A stretch of DNA of 64,000 bases from an uncultured Desulfobacterales bacterium (lineage in GTDB: Bacteria; Desulfobacterota; Desulfobulbia; Desulfobulbales; Desulfocapsaceae): the NCBI GenBank assembly GCA_937915545.1, contig CALGIJ010000011.1, positions 62,001 to 126,000 of the forward strand, given 5' to 3'. A program made the translations under genes and the position numbers. Within the stretch, counting starts at the first letter, position 1. Every line of letters starts with the position of its first letter. Below the pieces are notes generated by a model. The model was not told the origin of the DNA. It saw nothing but the letters and a program-made list of their open reading frames with translations, and did no database searches. This document shows positions 26,054 through 36,874 of this stretch, one piece after another.

Positions 26054-27420
26054 CCCGCCCGCCGGCGCAGGCAGAACTCGACGAACTTTCTCGCCCAGCC
26101 CGGGGTGCCCTCGGCATGGATATGGGTGTAGAGGGCGAGGACGTTGTTGCGGGTGAGACCATCCCGGCCGCCGACGAAGCCAGTGCCGCGCACCATCCCC
26201 AGGGCCAGCTGCTCGTCGCCGCCACGCCACTCGACCACCCGTGAATAGCGGAACTCGTGCCCCCTGACCTCCTCGCCGAGGTCGTAGAAGCCGGTGGGCC
26301 GCTCCACCTTGAAGATGGTATAGCCATGGGCCTGGGGCTTTTTGGACATGGCAAAGCGTACTGGAAAGACGCCGCACAGGGGGTACTCGCGGCCATCGAG
26401 GGTGATGGACTCGCCAAGATAAATGAGCCCGCCGCACTCGGCGTAGATCGGCAGGCCACCCTCGGCGGCCTCATGCAGCGAGCGGCGGAAGGAGTGGTTG
26501 GCCGACAGGGCTCCGGCCCCGGTCTCGGGAAAGCCGCCGCCGATATAGAGGCCGTCCAAAGGCGGCAGACCGGCGTCGGTCATGGCGTTAAGAAAGACAA
26601 GCCTCGCCCCGGCCCGCTGCAGGGCCTCGAGATTCTCCGAATAATAGAATTGGAAGGCGGCATCCTGAAGGACGCCGATGGTCACCCGCGGCGTTTCAGC
26701 CTCGGCGGTCGGAACCTCCGTTGGCGACGGTTCGGGAAGCACCGCCATCAGCTCCTGCAGACGGTCGAGATCCACCGAAGACGAGGCCAGCTTCGCCAGG
26801 GTGTCGACCGCCTCGTTGCTGCCATCGTACTCCTGGTGGGGGATCATGCCGAGGTGGCGCATGGGGAAGATATCCTGCTTGAGCCGCGGCACCGCGCCCA
26901 GCACCTCCACTCCGGCGTAGCGCTGCACCGCCTCGGTGACCAGCAGGCGCTGCCGTTCGGTGGCGATCTGGTTGAGGATGACGCCACGGATGTCGAGTTC
27001 GGGGTCGAAGTGGCGGCAGCCGAGGACCAGGGCGGCGACGGTGCGTGTCGTCTTGGTGCAGTCGACCACCAGCACCACCGGCAGGTGCAGCGTCTTGGCG
27101 AGGTCGGCGGTGGCATAACCGCCATCGGCGTTGACCCCATCAAAAAGGCCGCGATTGCCCTCGACGATGATGCGGTCGCCGACGGCGCGGCTGGCGAAGG
27201 AACGGCAGATGGCCTCACCGCTCATCAGATAGGGGTCGAGGTTGTAGCACCTGTGCCCGGCCGCCAGCTGCAACCAGCCGGCATCGATATAGTCCGGCCC
27301 CTTCTTGAAGGGCACGACATGATGGCCCCTCGCGGCCAGGGCCGCGGCGATGCCGACGGCGACGATGCTCTTGCCCGATCCGCCGGCAAGCCCGGCGATA
27401 ACCACCCCTCTTCGTTCCAT
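26047..27420 (-). CDS. cobB/cbiA: Cobyrinate a,c-diamide synthase
   Basis: Amidates the a and c carboxylates of (hydrogeno)cobyrinic acid with glutamine and ATP in B12 synthesis. The 457-residue protein has an N-terminal P-loop domain (VVIAGLAGGSGKSIVAVGIA, GLFDGVN) and a C-terminal class I glutamine amidotransferase domain with nucleophile Cys in YAECGGLIYLG. The ATG at 27420 has AAGGGGGG upstream and fits the family start. No other B12 gene is in the window, and the next gene on this strand is an unrelated acyltransferase. Confidence 0.93.
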   Translation of the reverse strand: MERRGVVIAGLAGGSGKSIVAVGIAAALAARGHHVVPFKKGPDYIDAGWLQLAAGHRCYNLDPYLMSGEAICRSFASRAVGDRIIVEGNRGLFDGVNADGGYATADLAKTLHLPVVLVVDCTKTTRTVAALVLGCRHFDPELDIRGVILNQIATERQRLLVTEAVQRYAGVEVLGAVPRLKQDIFPMRHLGMIPHQEYDGSNEAVDTLAKLASSSVDLDRLQELMAVLPEPSPTEVPTAEAETPRVTIGVLQDAAFQFYYSENLEALQRAGARLVFLNAMTDAGLPPLDGLYIGGGFPETGAGALSANHSFRRSLHEAAEGGLPIYAECGGLIYLGESITLDGREYPLCGVFPVRFAMSKKPQAHGYTIFKVERPTGFYDLGEEVRGHEFRYSRVVEWRGGDEQLALGMVRGTGFVGGRDGLTRNNVLALYTHIHAEGTPGWARKFVEFCLRRRAGR

Positions 27421-27469
27421 ACCCCCCTTCCTCGTTATTGGCGCCAGTGCTGACCCTGTCCGCTTCTGG

Positions 27470-28137
27470 TCAATGACCGTCCCTATCATAGCGCCCCCAG
27501 GCGGTGGCGTAAAGTTCGTTGAGCCGCCCCTCGAGCAACAGGCGATACTCTTCGATGCCCTCCGCCGACAGCTCCGCCGGGACATGCAGCGGCTCGCCGA
27601 AGTAGAAATCCACCCGCGAAAAGGGCTTGGGGATGGCGGTGCGGTCCCAGGAACGTACGGTGAAATATCGGTCCGCCGCCCACATCATCGGCACGATGGG
27701 CAGCCCGCCGCGTGAGGCGAGGAGGATCGCCCCCGGCTGGGCCACCCGCGGCGGCCCCTGGGAGCCATCGGCCACCAGGGCGCAGCTGCGGCCCTCGCGA
27801 ACGGCGCGAAAAAGCGTCTTCAGCCCCTCGACACCCTTGTGGTTGCGGGAGCCGCGCGCGGCGCTGAAGCCGAAGTGGCCAGCGAGGCGGGCGATATACT
27901 CGCCGTCACGGCTGGCGCTGACCATCACCGTCGCCTGCTGGCCACGGAGAAAATAGAACTGGTAGACAAGGGAGTAATGCCAGAAGGAGGCGATCAGCGG
28001 CTTGCCGGTACTTCTCGGATCGGGGAAGTTGTCCTGGTCATGGACATGGACGCGGCAGGTGGCGAACCACAGGCGCATGAGACCGGCCAGGGCCGCCGGG
28101 GCGAGACGCAGCAGCAGCGAGTTGAGCAGCCCCTCGG

Positions 28138-28141
<4 letters not shown>
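27470..28141 (-). CDS. DUF374 lysophospholipid acyltransferase-family protein
   Basis: A 223-residue protein of the DUF374 group, related to late acyltransferases of lipid A and phospholipid synthesis. Recognisable family stretches are PLIASFWHYSLVYQFYF, VSASRDGEYIARLAGHFGF, ARGSRNHKGVEGLKTLF and ADGSQGPPRVAQPGAI. The start ATG overlaps the uvrB stop by 4 bases, so it is translated with uvrB. The acyl substrate cannot be told from sequence; an outer-membrane lipid role is likely for a Gram-negative. Confidence 0.87.
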
Positions 28142-30159
<2,018 letters not shown>

Positions 30160-30205
30160 TGTCGGTTGAGGCGAATCCGCCCATACTAGCAAAAGCCGCC
30201 TGCTA

Positions 30206-30231
30206 ACGCCACCTCCACGCGCAGGTGGCGT
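30206..30231 (-). terminator. Hairpin between ferredoxin and uvrB
   Basis: A perfect 9-bp stem, ACGCCACCT with AGGTGGCGT, around an 8-base loop, 14 bases past the stop of the leftward ferredoxin gene. A short TTTT lies further on. Likely a terminator or attenuator before uvrB. Confidence 0.45.
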
Positions 30232-30244
30232 GAAAGAAGAAGGG

Positions 30245-30445
30245 TCAGCTCTCCTCTACCCAGGTGATGCACTTCTCCGGGCAGTTCTTGATCGCCTCGT
30301 CGACCTCGTCACGGGGATAGTGGTCGTGATCGATGACCTCCATCAAACCGGTGGCGGGGTTGTAACGGAAGACCGTCGGGGCGACCTCGACGCAGCCGCG
30401 ACAGTAGGAGCAGCGGCCTAGGTCGATGGATGGGTAGCGTTTCAT
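30245..30445 (-). CDS. Single-cluster ferredoxin
   Basis: A 66-residue ferredoxin with one [4Fe-4S] site: CSYCRGC (CxxCxxC) near residue 11 and the fourth Cys in NCPEKC near the end; the second cluster region is degenerate (VIDHDHYPRDEVDEAI). ATG at 30445 is chosen because AAGGA lies 7 bases upstream; a longer start would add 15 unlikely residues. It is divergent from the flavodiiron protein gene 223 bp away, so it is a candidate electron donor for that enzyme, though this is only inferred from position. Confidence 0.9.
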   Translation of the reverse strand: MKRYPSIDLGRCSYCRGCVEVAPTVFRYNPATGLMEVIDHDHYPRDEVDEAIKNCPEKCITWVEES

Positions 30446-30668
30446 GTTCCGATCCTTCGGGGAAGCTCCCCTGGGCATGCCGCGAGCCATCTTGCGAGGC
30501 GGCGACGTTTTGACTAGCGCTTGGCAATTCTTTTATGGTAGTAATGATTCCTAGTTTGCCCAGCGACTTTTCATTATGAGCATAAAATCAGGGTGCCCGG
30601 TGGCACGGCCAGTTTGCGGGCGAATCGCCCCGCCACCACGGGCGCCCTTTCCCGACATGGAGGAACCA

Positions 30669-31874
30669 ATGAGCACAACCGAAATCGCCAAAGGAATCTA
30701 CTGGGTCGGCGCCATCGACTGGGACGTGCGTGACTTCCACGGCTACTCGACCTATCAGGGAACCACCTACAACGCCTTTCTCATCGTCGACGACAAGATC
30801 ACCCTCTTCGACACCGTCAAGAGCTCCCACAAGGATGAGATGCTGCGCAACCTCAAGAAGGTGGTCGACCCCGAGAAGATCGACTACATCGTCGTCAACC
30901 ACGTTGAGATGGATCACTCCGGTAGCCTGCCGGCGATGATGGAGTTGATCAAGCCGGAGAAGCTCATCTGCTCGCCCATGGGCCACAAGGCCATCCTCGA
31001 CCACTTCCATCGCCCCGACTGGCCCTTCGAGGTGGTCAAGACGGGCAGCGAGATCAGCCTCGGCAAGCGGACCATCCAGTTCCTCGAGACACGCATGCTG
31101 CACTGGCCCGATTCGATGTTCAGCTATATCAAGGAGGACGGCATCCTCTTCTCCAGCGATGCCTTCGGCCAGCACTACGCCACCAGCGAGCGTTTCGACG
31201 ACGAGGTCGACATGGCCGAGGTCATGCACCAGAGCGCCAAATATTACGCCAACATCCTCTATCTCTACGCCCCGCTGATCAAGAAGTTGCTGGCCACGGT
31301 GGCCGACATGAACCTCGACATCAAGATGATCGCCCCCGACCACGGCGTCATCTGGCGCAGCCACATGGGCAGGATCATCGAGGCCTATGACCGCTGGAGC
31401 CGCAACGAGGCCGGCAGAAAGGCCTTGGTCATCTACGATTCGATGTGGCACTCCACAGAGGAGATGGCCCATGCCGTGGAGGAAGGTCTGCGCGAGACTG
31501 GCGTCAGCACCCGCCTCATCAACCTCAAGGTCAACCACCGCAGTGATGTCATGACCGAAGTGCTCGGCGCCAAGGCGGTAGTGCTCGGCTCGCCGACCCT
31601 CAACAATGGCCTGCTGCCGCGCATGGCCGGCTTCCTCATGTATATGCGCGGACTGAAGCCGACCAACAAGTTCGGGGCCTCGTTCGGCTCCTTCGGCTGG
31701 AGCGGCGAGGCGGTGGGGCTGATGAACGCCGCCCTAGAGGACATGAAGATCGAGGTCATCGAGGAGGGCGTCAAGGTGAAATACGTGCCCACCGAGGACC
31801 ATCTCGAGCAATGCCGCGAGATGGGGCGGAGGATCGGCAGACGCGTCCTCGACAGCCTGCCTGCCGAGGCCTGA
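30669..31874 (+). CDS. Flavodiiron protein (A-type; oxygen and/or nitric oxide reductase)
   Basis: Reduces O2 to water and/or NO to N2O in anaerobes. The 401-residue protein has a metallo-beta-lactamase-like diiron domain with the ligand set H78-x-E80-x-D82-H83 (NHVEMDHSG), His145, Asp164 and a His in PDHGVIWR, then a flavodoxin domain from about 255 (ALVIYDSMWHSTEEMA, GSPTLNNGLLP, FGSFGWSG) for FMN. It has no rubredoxin tail, so electrons must come from a separate carrier. GGAGGA precedes the ATG. The divergent upstream region holds a weak palindrome (30539-30553), but no clear operator. Confidence 0.95.
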   Translation: MSTTEIAKGIYWVGAIDWDVRDFHGYSTYQGTTYNAFLIVDDKITLFDTVKSSHKDEMLRNLKKVVDPEKIDYIVVNHVEMDHSGSLPAMMELIKPEKLICSPMGHKAILDHFHRPDWPFEVVKTGSEISLGKRTIQFLETRMLHWPDSMFSYIKEDGILFSSDAFGQHYATSERFDDEVDMAEVMHQSAKYYANILYLYAPLIKKLLATVADMNLDIKMIAPDHGVIWRSHMGRIIEAYDRWSRNEAGRKALVIYDSMWHSTEEMAHAVEEGLRETGVSTRLINLKVNHRSDVMTEVLGAKAVVLGSPTLNNGLLPRMAGFLMYMRGLKPTNKFGASFGSFGWSGEAVGLMNAALEDMKIEVIEEGVKVKYVPTEDHLEQCREMGRRIGRRVLDSLPAEA

Positions 31875-31880
31875 CCTCTG

Positions 31881-32363
31881 GTGAAGCGACTCGCCGAGCA
31901 TAAGGTCCTCGTTGCCGGGGAGTCTTTCGAGCACTGCCGCGACCAGGTCGAAAAGTTCTTCGCCCTCACCTCGCTAGTCATCTACGACTGCATCGAGACG
32001 CGCCGGGAGCACTCCCGGTGCGCCCTCGAGCCGTCTTTCGATGGCGAGCTCGCCACCGCCGAAGGGCGCAATCGCCTCATGGTCGCCTCCCTGGTCAGCG
32101 AACTGGAGAAACTGGCCGGCGACAGGCTCGTCGGCCTGCGCGACCTGCCCCAGGGCTATGCCAGCAAGACCCTGCACATCCTCAGCCACTTCCTCGACGG
32201 CTTCATCGGCATCGACTCCTACTTCTACAACCTCCTCGACGACAGCCACTGGCTGCCCGCGGCAACCCGGCAGCGCATCAGCGAGCAACCCGGCCATCAC
32301 TGGCTGCTCCACCTCGACTGTTACTCGGCCACCCCGGAAGAAGCCGGCATCCTCCGCCTCTAG
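31881..32363 (+). CDS. Hypothetical protein downstream of flavodiiron protein
   Basis: A 160-residue protein of unknown function starting with GTG at 31881, 6 bp after the flavodiiron stop, so very likely co-transcribed. It is soluble and helical, with Cys18 and Cys36 and a conserved-looking stretch KTLHILSHFLDGFIGIDSYF followed by a His-rich end (GHHWLLHLDCYSA). The middle is rich in Arg and Leu. It may be an accessory factor for the oxygen/NO response, but nothing in sequence proves it. Confidence 0.65.
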   Translation: MKRLAEHKVLVAGESFEHCRDQVEKFFALTSLVIYDCIETRREHSRCALEPSFDGELATAEGRNRLMVASLVSELEKLAGDRLVGLRDLPQGYASKTLHILSHFLDGFIGIDSYFYNLLDDSHWLPAATRQRISEQPGHHWLLHLDCYSATPEEAGILRL

Positions 32364-32385
32364 GGCGGCGGATGCCGCGCCGCCC

Positions 32386-33186
32386 ATGGTCACCATCTAT
32401 CGCGACTACGACGAGGAACCGGACCCGGTCTTCCTGCCCCTGCCGGAGGAACTCGGCTGCAGCCTCTACGATCTGGAGATGGCGGACTTCACCGCCGACC
32501 TCCCCTTCTACGAGGAGTTCCTGCCGGCGGCCGGTCCGGTGGTGGAGCTCGGCTGCGGCAGCGGCCGCATCTCCCGCCAGGTCGCCAGCAGAGAGCGGCC
32601 GGTGGTGGGTCTTGACATCTCCATGGCGATGCTCGCCAAAGCCGTCGCCCATGGCCACCCGCACTGCTCCTTCTGCCGCATGGACATGGAAAACCTGGGC
32701 TTTCGCCGCTGCTTTGCGGCGGCGCTGGTCGCCTACAACACCCTCAACCTGCTCACCCGACCAGCAACGATCGCCGCCTGCCTCGACGGCATCGCCGCCC
32801 TCCTGCCACGAGGGGGCCTTCTCCTCACCCAGATCTTCATCCCGAGCAGTGCCATGCGGGCCGCCCGCGCCACCAATTTTCAGTTCCAGATCTTTCCATT
32901 GCCTGGCGGCGGGCGGGTCATCAAGGAGATCCGCACCACCCTCGACAATGCCTCCGGCACCCTGCTGCTCGACGAGCGCTTCCGCCTGCGGCCAGTCGGC
33001 AGCGGCGCCGTCAACGAGGACTATCGCCAGCAGCGCACCATCGCCGCCATCACCCTGGCCGAGTGGCTGCAGCTCTTTGTCCTTGCCGGCTTCACCCCGC
33101 AACAGGTCCGCGGCGAGGTCGCCGGAGAGGCGTACGATCCCGCCACCTCGACCCAGTGTTTTCTCCTTTTGCAGAAAATCGTCTGA
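32386..33186 (+). CDS. Class I SAM-dependent methyltransferase
   Basis: A 266-residue methyltransferase: SAM-binding motif I VVELGCGSGRIS, the acidic residue after strand 2 in VVGLDIS, CRMDMENLGF, and motif IV region ALVAYNTLNLLTRP. The fold is complete, with a C-terminal substrate-facing sheet. The substrate is unknown. ATG at 32386 follows the hypothetical gene by 22 bp; the ribosome site is weak. It is the last gene of the rightward set before the hcp promoter. Confidence 0.85.
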   Translation: MVTIYRDYDEEPDPVFLPLPEELGCSLYDLEMADFTADLPFYEEFLPAAGPVVELGCGSGRISRQVASRERPVVGLDISMAMLAKAVAHGHPHCSFCRMDMENLGFRRCFAAALVAYNTLNLLTRPATIAACLDGIAALLPRGGLLLTQIFIPSSAMRAARATNFQFQIFPLPGGGRVIKEIRTTLDNASGTLLLDERFRLRPVGSGAVNEDYRQQRTIAAITLAEWLQLFVLAGFTPQQVRGEVAGEAYDPATSTQCFLLLQKIV

Positions 33187-33199
33187 AAAAAATCTCCTC

Positions 33200-33213
33200 T
33201 TGACCTACATCAA
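33200..33213. promoter_or_regulatory. FNR/HcpR-like operator of hcp
   Basis: TTGACCTACATCAA is an FNR-type palindrome (TTGAC-N4-ATCAA). Its centre lies 41.5 bases before a start predicted from the TATTCT -10 box at 33236-33241, the class II activator position. The same core with the same flanks precedes the partner gene at 35270. Confidence 0.7.
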
Positions 33214-33370
33214 AGTCTGCCGCCGGGAGAGGGAGTATTCTCCTCTTTAACAGCGGGCGGCACAGCAGCGGGACAGCAGTCCCGGCCCGGCCGCCACCAA
33301 AGCGACAGAAAACAGCAACGCAACAGGCCGCAGGCCATCGGGCGGCTCAACCCACAAGAGGAGAATGACA

Positions 33371-35005
33371 ATGTTCTGTAATCAGTGCGAACAAACGGCC
33401 AAGGGAATCGGATGCACCAAAATCGGCGTCTGCGGCAAGAGCGAAGATACCGCCGCCCTCCAGGACCTGCTCACCTACGCGGTGCAGGGCTTGTCGCTGG
33501 TGGCCGAGGATGGCCGCAAGCATGGCGTCGTCGACCAGGAGGTCAACCGCTTCACCGCCGAGTCGGTCTTTGCCTGTCTGACCAACGTCGATTTCGACCC
33601 GCTCCGCTTCCAGGCCTGGATCAACAAAACGGTACAGCTGCGTGACGCGCTGAAGGCCAAAGTCGCCGCCGCCGGCAGCACCACCGCCTTCACCGCCCCG
33701 GCCGCCGTCTACACCCCGGCCGAGACCCTGCAGGGGCTGGTCGCCCAGGGACAGGCGCTCGACTTCATCAATTCCCTCGACAGCAACGAGGATCTGCGCT
33801 CCCTGAAGCAGATCGCGGTCTACGGCATTCGCGGCCTGGCCGCCTACGCCGACCATGCCGCCATCCTCGGCCAGGAAGACGACAGCGTCTACGCCTACAT
33901 CCACTCGACCCTCGCCGAACTGACGAGAAGCGGCCAGGATCTCGGCCAGCTGGTGGGCATGGTCCTCAAGTGCGGCGAGGTCAACCTCAAGGCCATGGAA
34001 CTGCTCGACGCCGGCAACACCGGCACCTACGGCCACCCGACGCCCACCGCCGTGCCGCTGGGCGCCAAAGCCGGCAAGGCCATCCTCGTCTCCGGCCACG
34101 ACCTGCGCGATCTCGAACTGCTGCTCAAACAGACCGAGGGCAAAGGCATCAACATCTACACCCATGGCGAGATGCTGCCCACCCACGCCTATCCCGGCCT
34201 GAAGAAGTACGCCCATTTCTATGGCCACTTCGGCACCGCCTGGCAGAACCAGGCCAAGGAGTTCCCCAACTTCCCGGGCGCCATCCTCTTCACCACCAAC
34301 TGCATCCAGCGCCCGGCCGACACCTATAAGGACAACGTCTTCACCACCGGCCTGGTGGGCTGGCCGGATCTCGTCCATATCGGCGCGGACAAGGACTTCA
34401 CCCCGGTCATCAATCGCGCCCTGGCCCTGCCCGGCTTCGCCGCCGACGAGGACAAGGGCTCGGTGCTCACCGGCTTTGCCCGCAATACCGTGCTCGGCGT
34501 CGCCGACAAGGTCATCGAGGCGGTGAAGAGCAAGGCCATCCGCCACTTCTTCCTGGTTGGCGGCTGCGATGGCGCCAAACCAGGCCGTAATTACTACACC
34601 GAGTTCGTCGAGAAGGTGCCGGCCGACTGCATGGTGCTGACCCTGGCCTGCGGCAAGTTCCGCTTCTTCGACAAGCAGCTCGGCGATATCGGCGGCATCC
34701 CCCGCCTACTCGATGTCGGCCAGTGCAACGACGCCTACTCGGCCATCCAGATCGCCGTCGCCCTGGCCGGGGCCTTCAACTGCGGGGTCAATGACCTGCC
34801 CCTGTCGCTGGTCCTCTCCTGGTACGAGCAGAAGGCGGTGGTCATCCTCCTCACCCTGTTCAGCCTCGGCATCAAGGACATCCGCCTTGGACCTTCGCTG
34901 CCGGCCTTCATCACCCCCAACGTGCTCAACGTGCTGGTGGAAAACTTCGCCTGCAAACCGATTGCCGCCACCCCGGAGGAAGACCTCAAGGCTATCCTCG
35001 GCTAA
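33371..35005 (+). CDS. hcp: Hybrid-cluster protein (class I), annotated as hydroxylamine reductase
   Basis: Protects against nitrosative stress; Hcp reduces NO (to N2O) or hydroxylamine in vitro and can S-nitrosylate proteins. The 544-residue protein has the class I N-terminal cluster motif C3-x2-C6-x8-C15-x5-C21 (CNQCEQTAKGIGC...GVCGK) and hybrid-cluster ligands in HGEMLPTHAYPGLKK, TTNCIQRP, GGCDGAKPGRNYY, TLACGKFRF and DVGQCND. ATG at 33371 is favoured over 33365 because AGGAG then has 8-base spacing. An FNR/HcpR-like site lies upstream. Confidence 0.97.
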   Translation: MFCNQCEQTAKGIGCTKIGVCGKSEDTAALQDLLTYAVQGLSLVAEDGRKHGVVDQEVNRFTAESVFACLTNVDFDPLRFQAWINKTVQLRDALKAKVAAAGSTTAFTAPAAVYTPAETLQGLVAQGQALDFINSLDSNEDLRSLKQIAVYGIRGLAAYADHAAILGQEDDSVYAYIHSTLAELTRSGQDLGQLVGMVLKCGEVNLKAMELLDAGNTGTYGHPTPTAVPLGAKAGKAILVSGHDLRDLELLLKQTEGKGINIYTHGEMLPTHAYPGLKKYAHFYGHFGTAWQNQAKEFPNFPGAILFTTNCIQRPADTYKDNVFTTGLVGWPDLVHIGADKDFTPVINRALALPGFAADEDKGSVLTGFARNTVLGVADKVIEAVKSKAIRHFFLVGGCDGAKPGRNYYTEFVEKVPADCMVLTLACGKFRFFDKQLGDIGGIPRLLDVGQCNDAYSAIQIAVALAGAFNCGVNDLPLSLVLSWYEQKAVVILLTLFSLGIKDIRLGPSLPAFITPNVLNVLVENFACKPIAATPEEDLKAILG

Positions 35006-35030
35006 GGTCAAACACGAAAGGGGCGCAAGC

Positions 35031-35064
35031 GTCGCGGCTTGAGGGGGATCCCCCAAGTCGCGAC
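35031..35064 (+). terminator. Hairpin downstream of hcp
   Basis: GTCGCGGCTTG-GGG pairs with CCC-CAAGTCGCGAC (one G-U pair, one mismatch) around a short loop, 26 bases after the hcp stop. No T-run follows. The stretch from here to 35269 holds no recognisable gene. Confidence 0.5.
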
Positions 35065-35269
35065 TGGAGAGGGGCGGCGAGGCACCGAGGGCGCCGTCCG
35101 GGCCTGCGCCGAAACATCAACACCACGCGCTTTCGGCCAACTGAGTGCTCCAGAGGTGCTGCAGCCATGGTGTTCAACCGATCCACGAGGGCGGGGGAGG
35201 AAACTCCCCTGCCCTTTTCTTGTGGTGCGGGTGACTCTTTTGCAAAAAAACGCACCAAAAAATCACTCT

Positions 35270-35283
35270 TTGACCCAGATCAA
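35270..35283. promoter_or_regulatory. FNR/HcpR-like operator of hcp-linked iron-sulfur gene
   Basis: TTGACCCAGATCAA, with flanks nearly identical to the hcp site (CTTTGACC...ATCAAAGTC against CTTGACC...ATCAAAGTC). A TATTAT -10 box at 35305-35310 puts the centre about 40.5 bases before the start. One shared activator is implied. Confidence 0.7.
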
Positions 35284-35384
35284 AGTCCCTGCGGACGGAT
35301 GTGGTATTATCCTCTCAAATGGGGAGCACAAAGCAAGCCTTCCCTAAAAACATCGCGAACATCAACCCCGAACCGGAGGAACAT

Positions 35385-36146
35385 ATGAAGAACGTCCGCA
35401 AAATCATTAAGATCGACGAAGAACTGTGCAACGGCTGCGGCCAGTGCGTACCCGACTGCGCCGAGGGCTCGCTGCGCATCATCGACGGCAAGGCCCGCCT
35501 GGTGGCCGACAAGCTCTGCGACGGCCTCGGCGCCTGCCTCGGCTCCTGCCCCACCGGGGCGCTGACCATCGTCGAGCGCGAGGCCGACGAGTTCGACGAG
35601 CATGCCGTCGAGGAATTCCTCGCCGCCGAGAAAGCCAAAGCCGCCTCTGCTCCCAAGACCATGGACTGCGGCTGCGCCTCCACCCATATCCAGTCGTTCC
35701 GCCCGCTGCCCCAGGCGGCATCCGGCTGCCAGGCGGCCAACACCCCCAAGAGTGTCAGCGGCGGGCCCTCCGCCCTGTCGCACTGGCCGGTGCAGATCCG
35801 CCTCATCCCCGCCCAGGCGCCCTTCCTCAAAAACGCCGATGTGCTGGTCGCGGCGGATTGCACGGCGGTGGCGGTGCGCGGCTTCCAGGAGAAATATCTC
35901 GCCGGCAAGACGGTGATGATGGGCTGCCCGAAATTTGACGACGCCGAGAGCTATGTGCAGCGCTTCGCCGAGATCATCGCCACCTGCGACCTCAAGAGCC
36001 TCACCGTGCTGATCATGGAAGTGCCCTGCTGCTCGGCGATGAACGTCATCATCAAGAAAGCCATGGAGCGGGCTGGAAAGACGGTTCCGGTGGAGCAGAT
36101 CACCATCTCCACCCGTGGCGAGGAAGTGGCGCGCAAAATCTGGTAA
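35385..36146 (+). CDS. Ferredoxin-type iron-sulfur protein linked to hcp
   Basis: A 253-residue protein. Residues about 1-75 carry two [4Fe-4S] motifs, CNGCGQCVPDC and CDGLGACLGSCP. After a charged linker with DCGCAST, a second domain from about 110 (PVQIRLIPAQAPFLKNADVLVAADC ... VMMGCPKFDD ... VPCCSAMNVIIKKA) has further Cys residues. The protein probably passes electrons to Hcp, since proteins of this layout are commonly found beside hcp in anaerobes (from memory) and the operator is shared here. GGAGGA precedes the ATG. Confidence 0.88.
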   Translation: MKNVRKIIKIDEELCNGCGQCVPDCAEGSLRIIDGKARLVADKLCDGLGACLGSCPTGALTIVEREADEFDEHAVEEFLAAEKAKAASAPKTMDCGCASTHIQSFRPLPQAASGCQAANTPKSVSGGPSALSHWPVQIRLIPAQAPFLKNADVLVAADCTAVAVRGFQEKYLAGKTVMMGCPKFDDAESYVQRFAEIIATCDLKSLTVLIMEVPCCSAMNVIIKKAMERAGKTVPVEQITISTRGEEVARKIW

Positions 36147-36175
36147 GGGGCGTGCCGATAAACGGTGTGACACCC

Positions 36176-36844
36176 CTAGCGGGCGCCGCGATGGCGCCCG
36201 CGCCATGACAGGATGAGTCCAGCCGGCCCCTCGGCCACGGCAAAGCCAAGGGCTTGCAGCAACTGGAAGTAGGGGCGGCCGAAGAAGAACAGCTCCTCGC
36301 CGAGGCCGAGCCGGTGACGGGCCACCAGTTCACTGCGAAAGCGCAACTCGGCGTCGGCGCGATTCTGCAAGTCGGCGGCGAGTTCCTGACTCGGCGCCTT
36401 AATGCCGGCATGAATCTCCTCGAAGCCCTCGCAGGGGAACTCTCTCTCCTGCAAGAGGATGGCCGGCACCAGGGCATGGTCGCCGGGGAGGATATCGAGC
36501 CGGGTCAGGGTATCCTTTTCGATAATTCCCTCCACGTCCCCGGTATCCCAGCACTTCAAGAGACGACAGGCCAGCGGGCGGCGCTCGTAGATGGTGCAGC
36601 CGTCGTCATAGTAGCGGCAGGTCCACTGCCGGCCGCTGCCGGCGATCTTGACCAGCTCGCCGCCTGCCGCCCGCACTGCGTTCTCCAAGGGGTGGTGCAC
36701 CAGCTCGCCGCGGCGCACGGTGATCAGATCCGCCAGTGGCAGCAGGCCGTCGGTCAGCAGTGGCAGATCCTCGCGGTGCAAGGCCGGCCCCCCCTGACGG
36801 CAGCAGGTGCCGCAGCGCCTGCAGCTCTGTACGCGTTCAGTCAT
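36176..36844 (-). CDS. YkgJ-family cysteine cluster protein
   Basis: A 222-residue protein of the YkgJ/Fe-S oxidoreductase-like group thought to bind zinc or iron. The N-terminal motif CRRCGTCCRQGGPALHREDL and the later CRYYDDGCTIYERRPLACRL (about residue 80) give the typical eight-Cys pattern. The stop codon sits at a 9-bp hairpin (36179-36201) that may also serve as terminator for the convergent iron-sulfur gene. It begins 30 bp after the CBS gene on the same strand, so the two probably form an operon. Function unknown. Confidence 0.85.
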   Translation of the reverse strand: MTERVQSCRRCGTCCRQGGPALHREDLPLLTDGLLPLADLITVRRGELVHHPLENAVRAAGGELVKIAGSGRQWTCRYYDDGCTIYERRPLACRLLKCWDTGDVEGIIEKDTLTRLDILPGDHALVPAILLQEREFPCEGFEEIHAGIKAPSQELAADLQNRADAELRFRSELVARHRLGLGEELFFFGRPYFQLLQALGFAVAEGPAGLILSWRGRHRGAR

Positions 36845-36874
36845 CTCCTCTCCCTCATCCCTCAAGCGGCCACC

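Noticed and set aside
30539..30553. Palindrome TAGTAATGATTCCTA upstream of the flavodiiron protein
   Set aside because: It has a mismatch and does not match any operator I know; too weak to list as a feature.
30601..30618. TGGCACGGCCAGTTTGC resembling sigma-54
   Set aside because: The spacing between GG and GC is two bases too long; sigma-54 spacing is strict.
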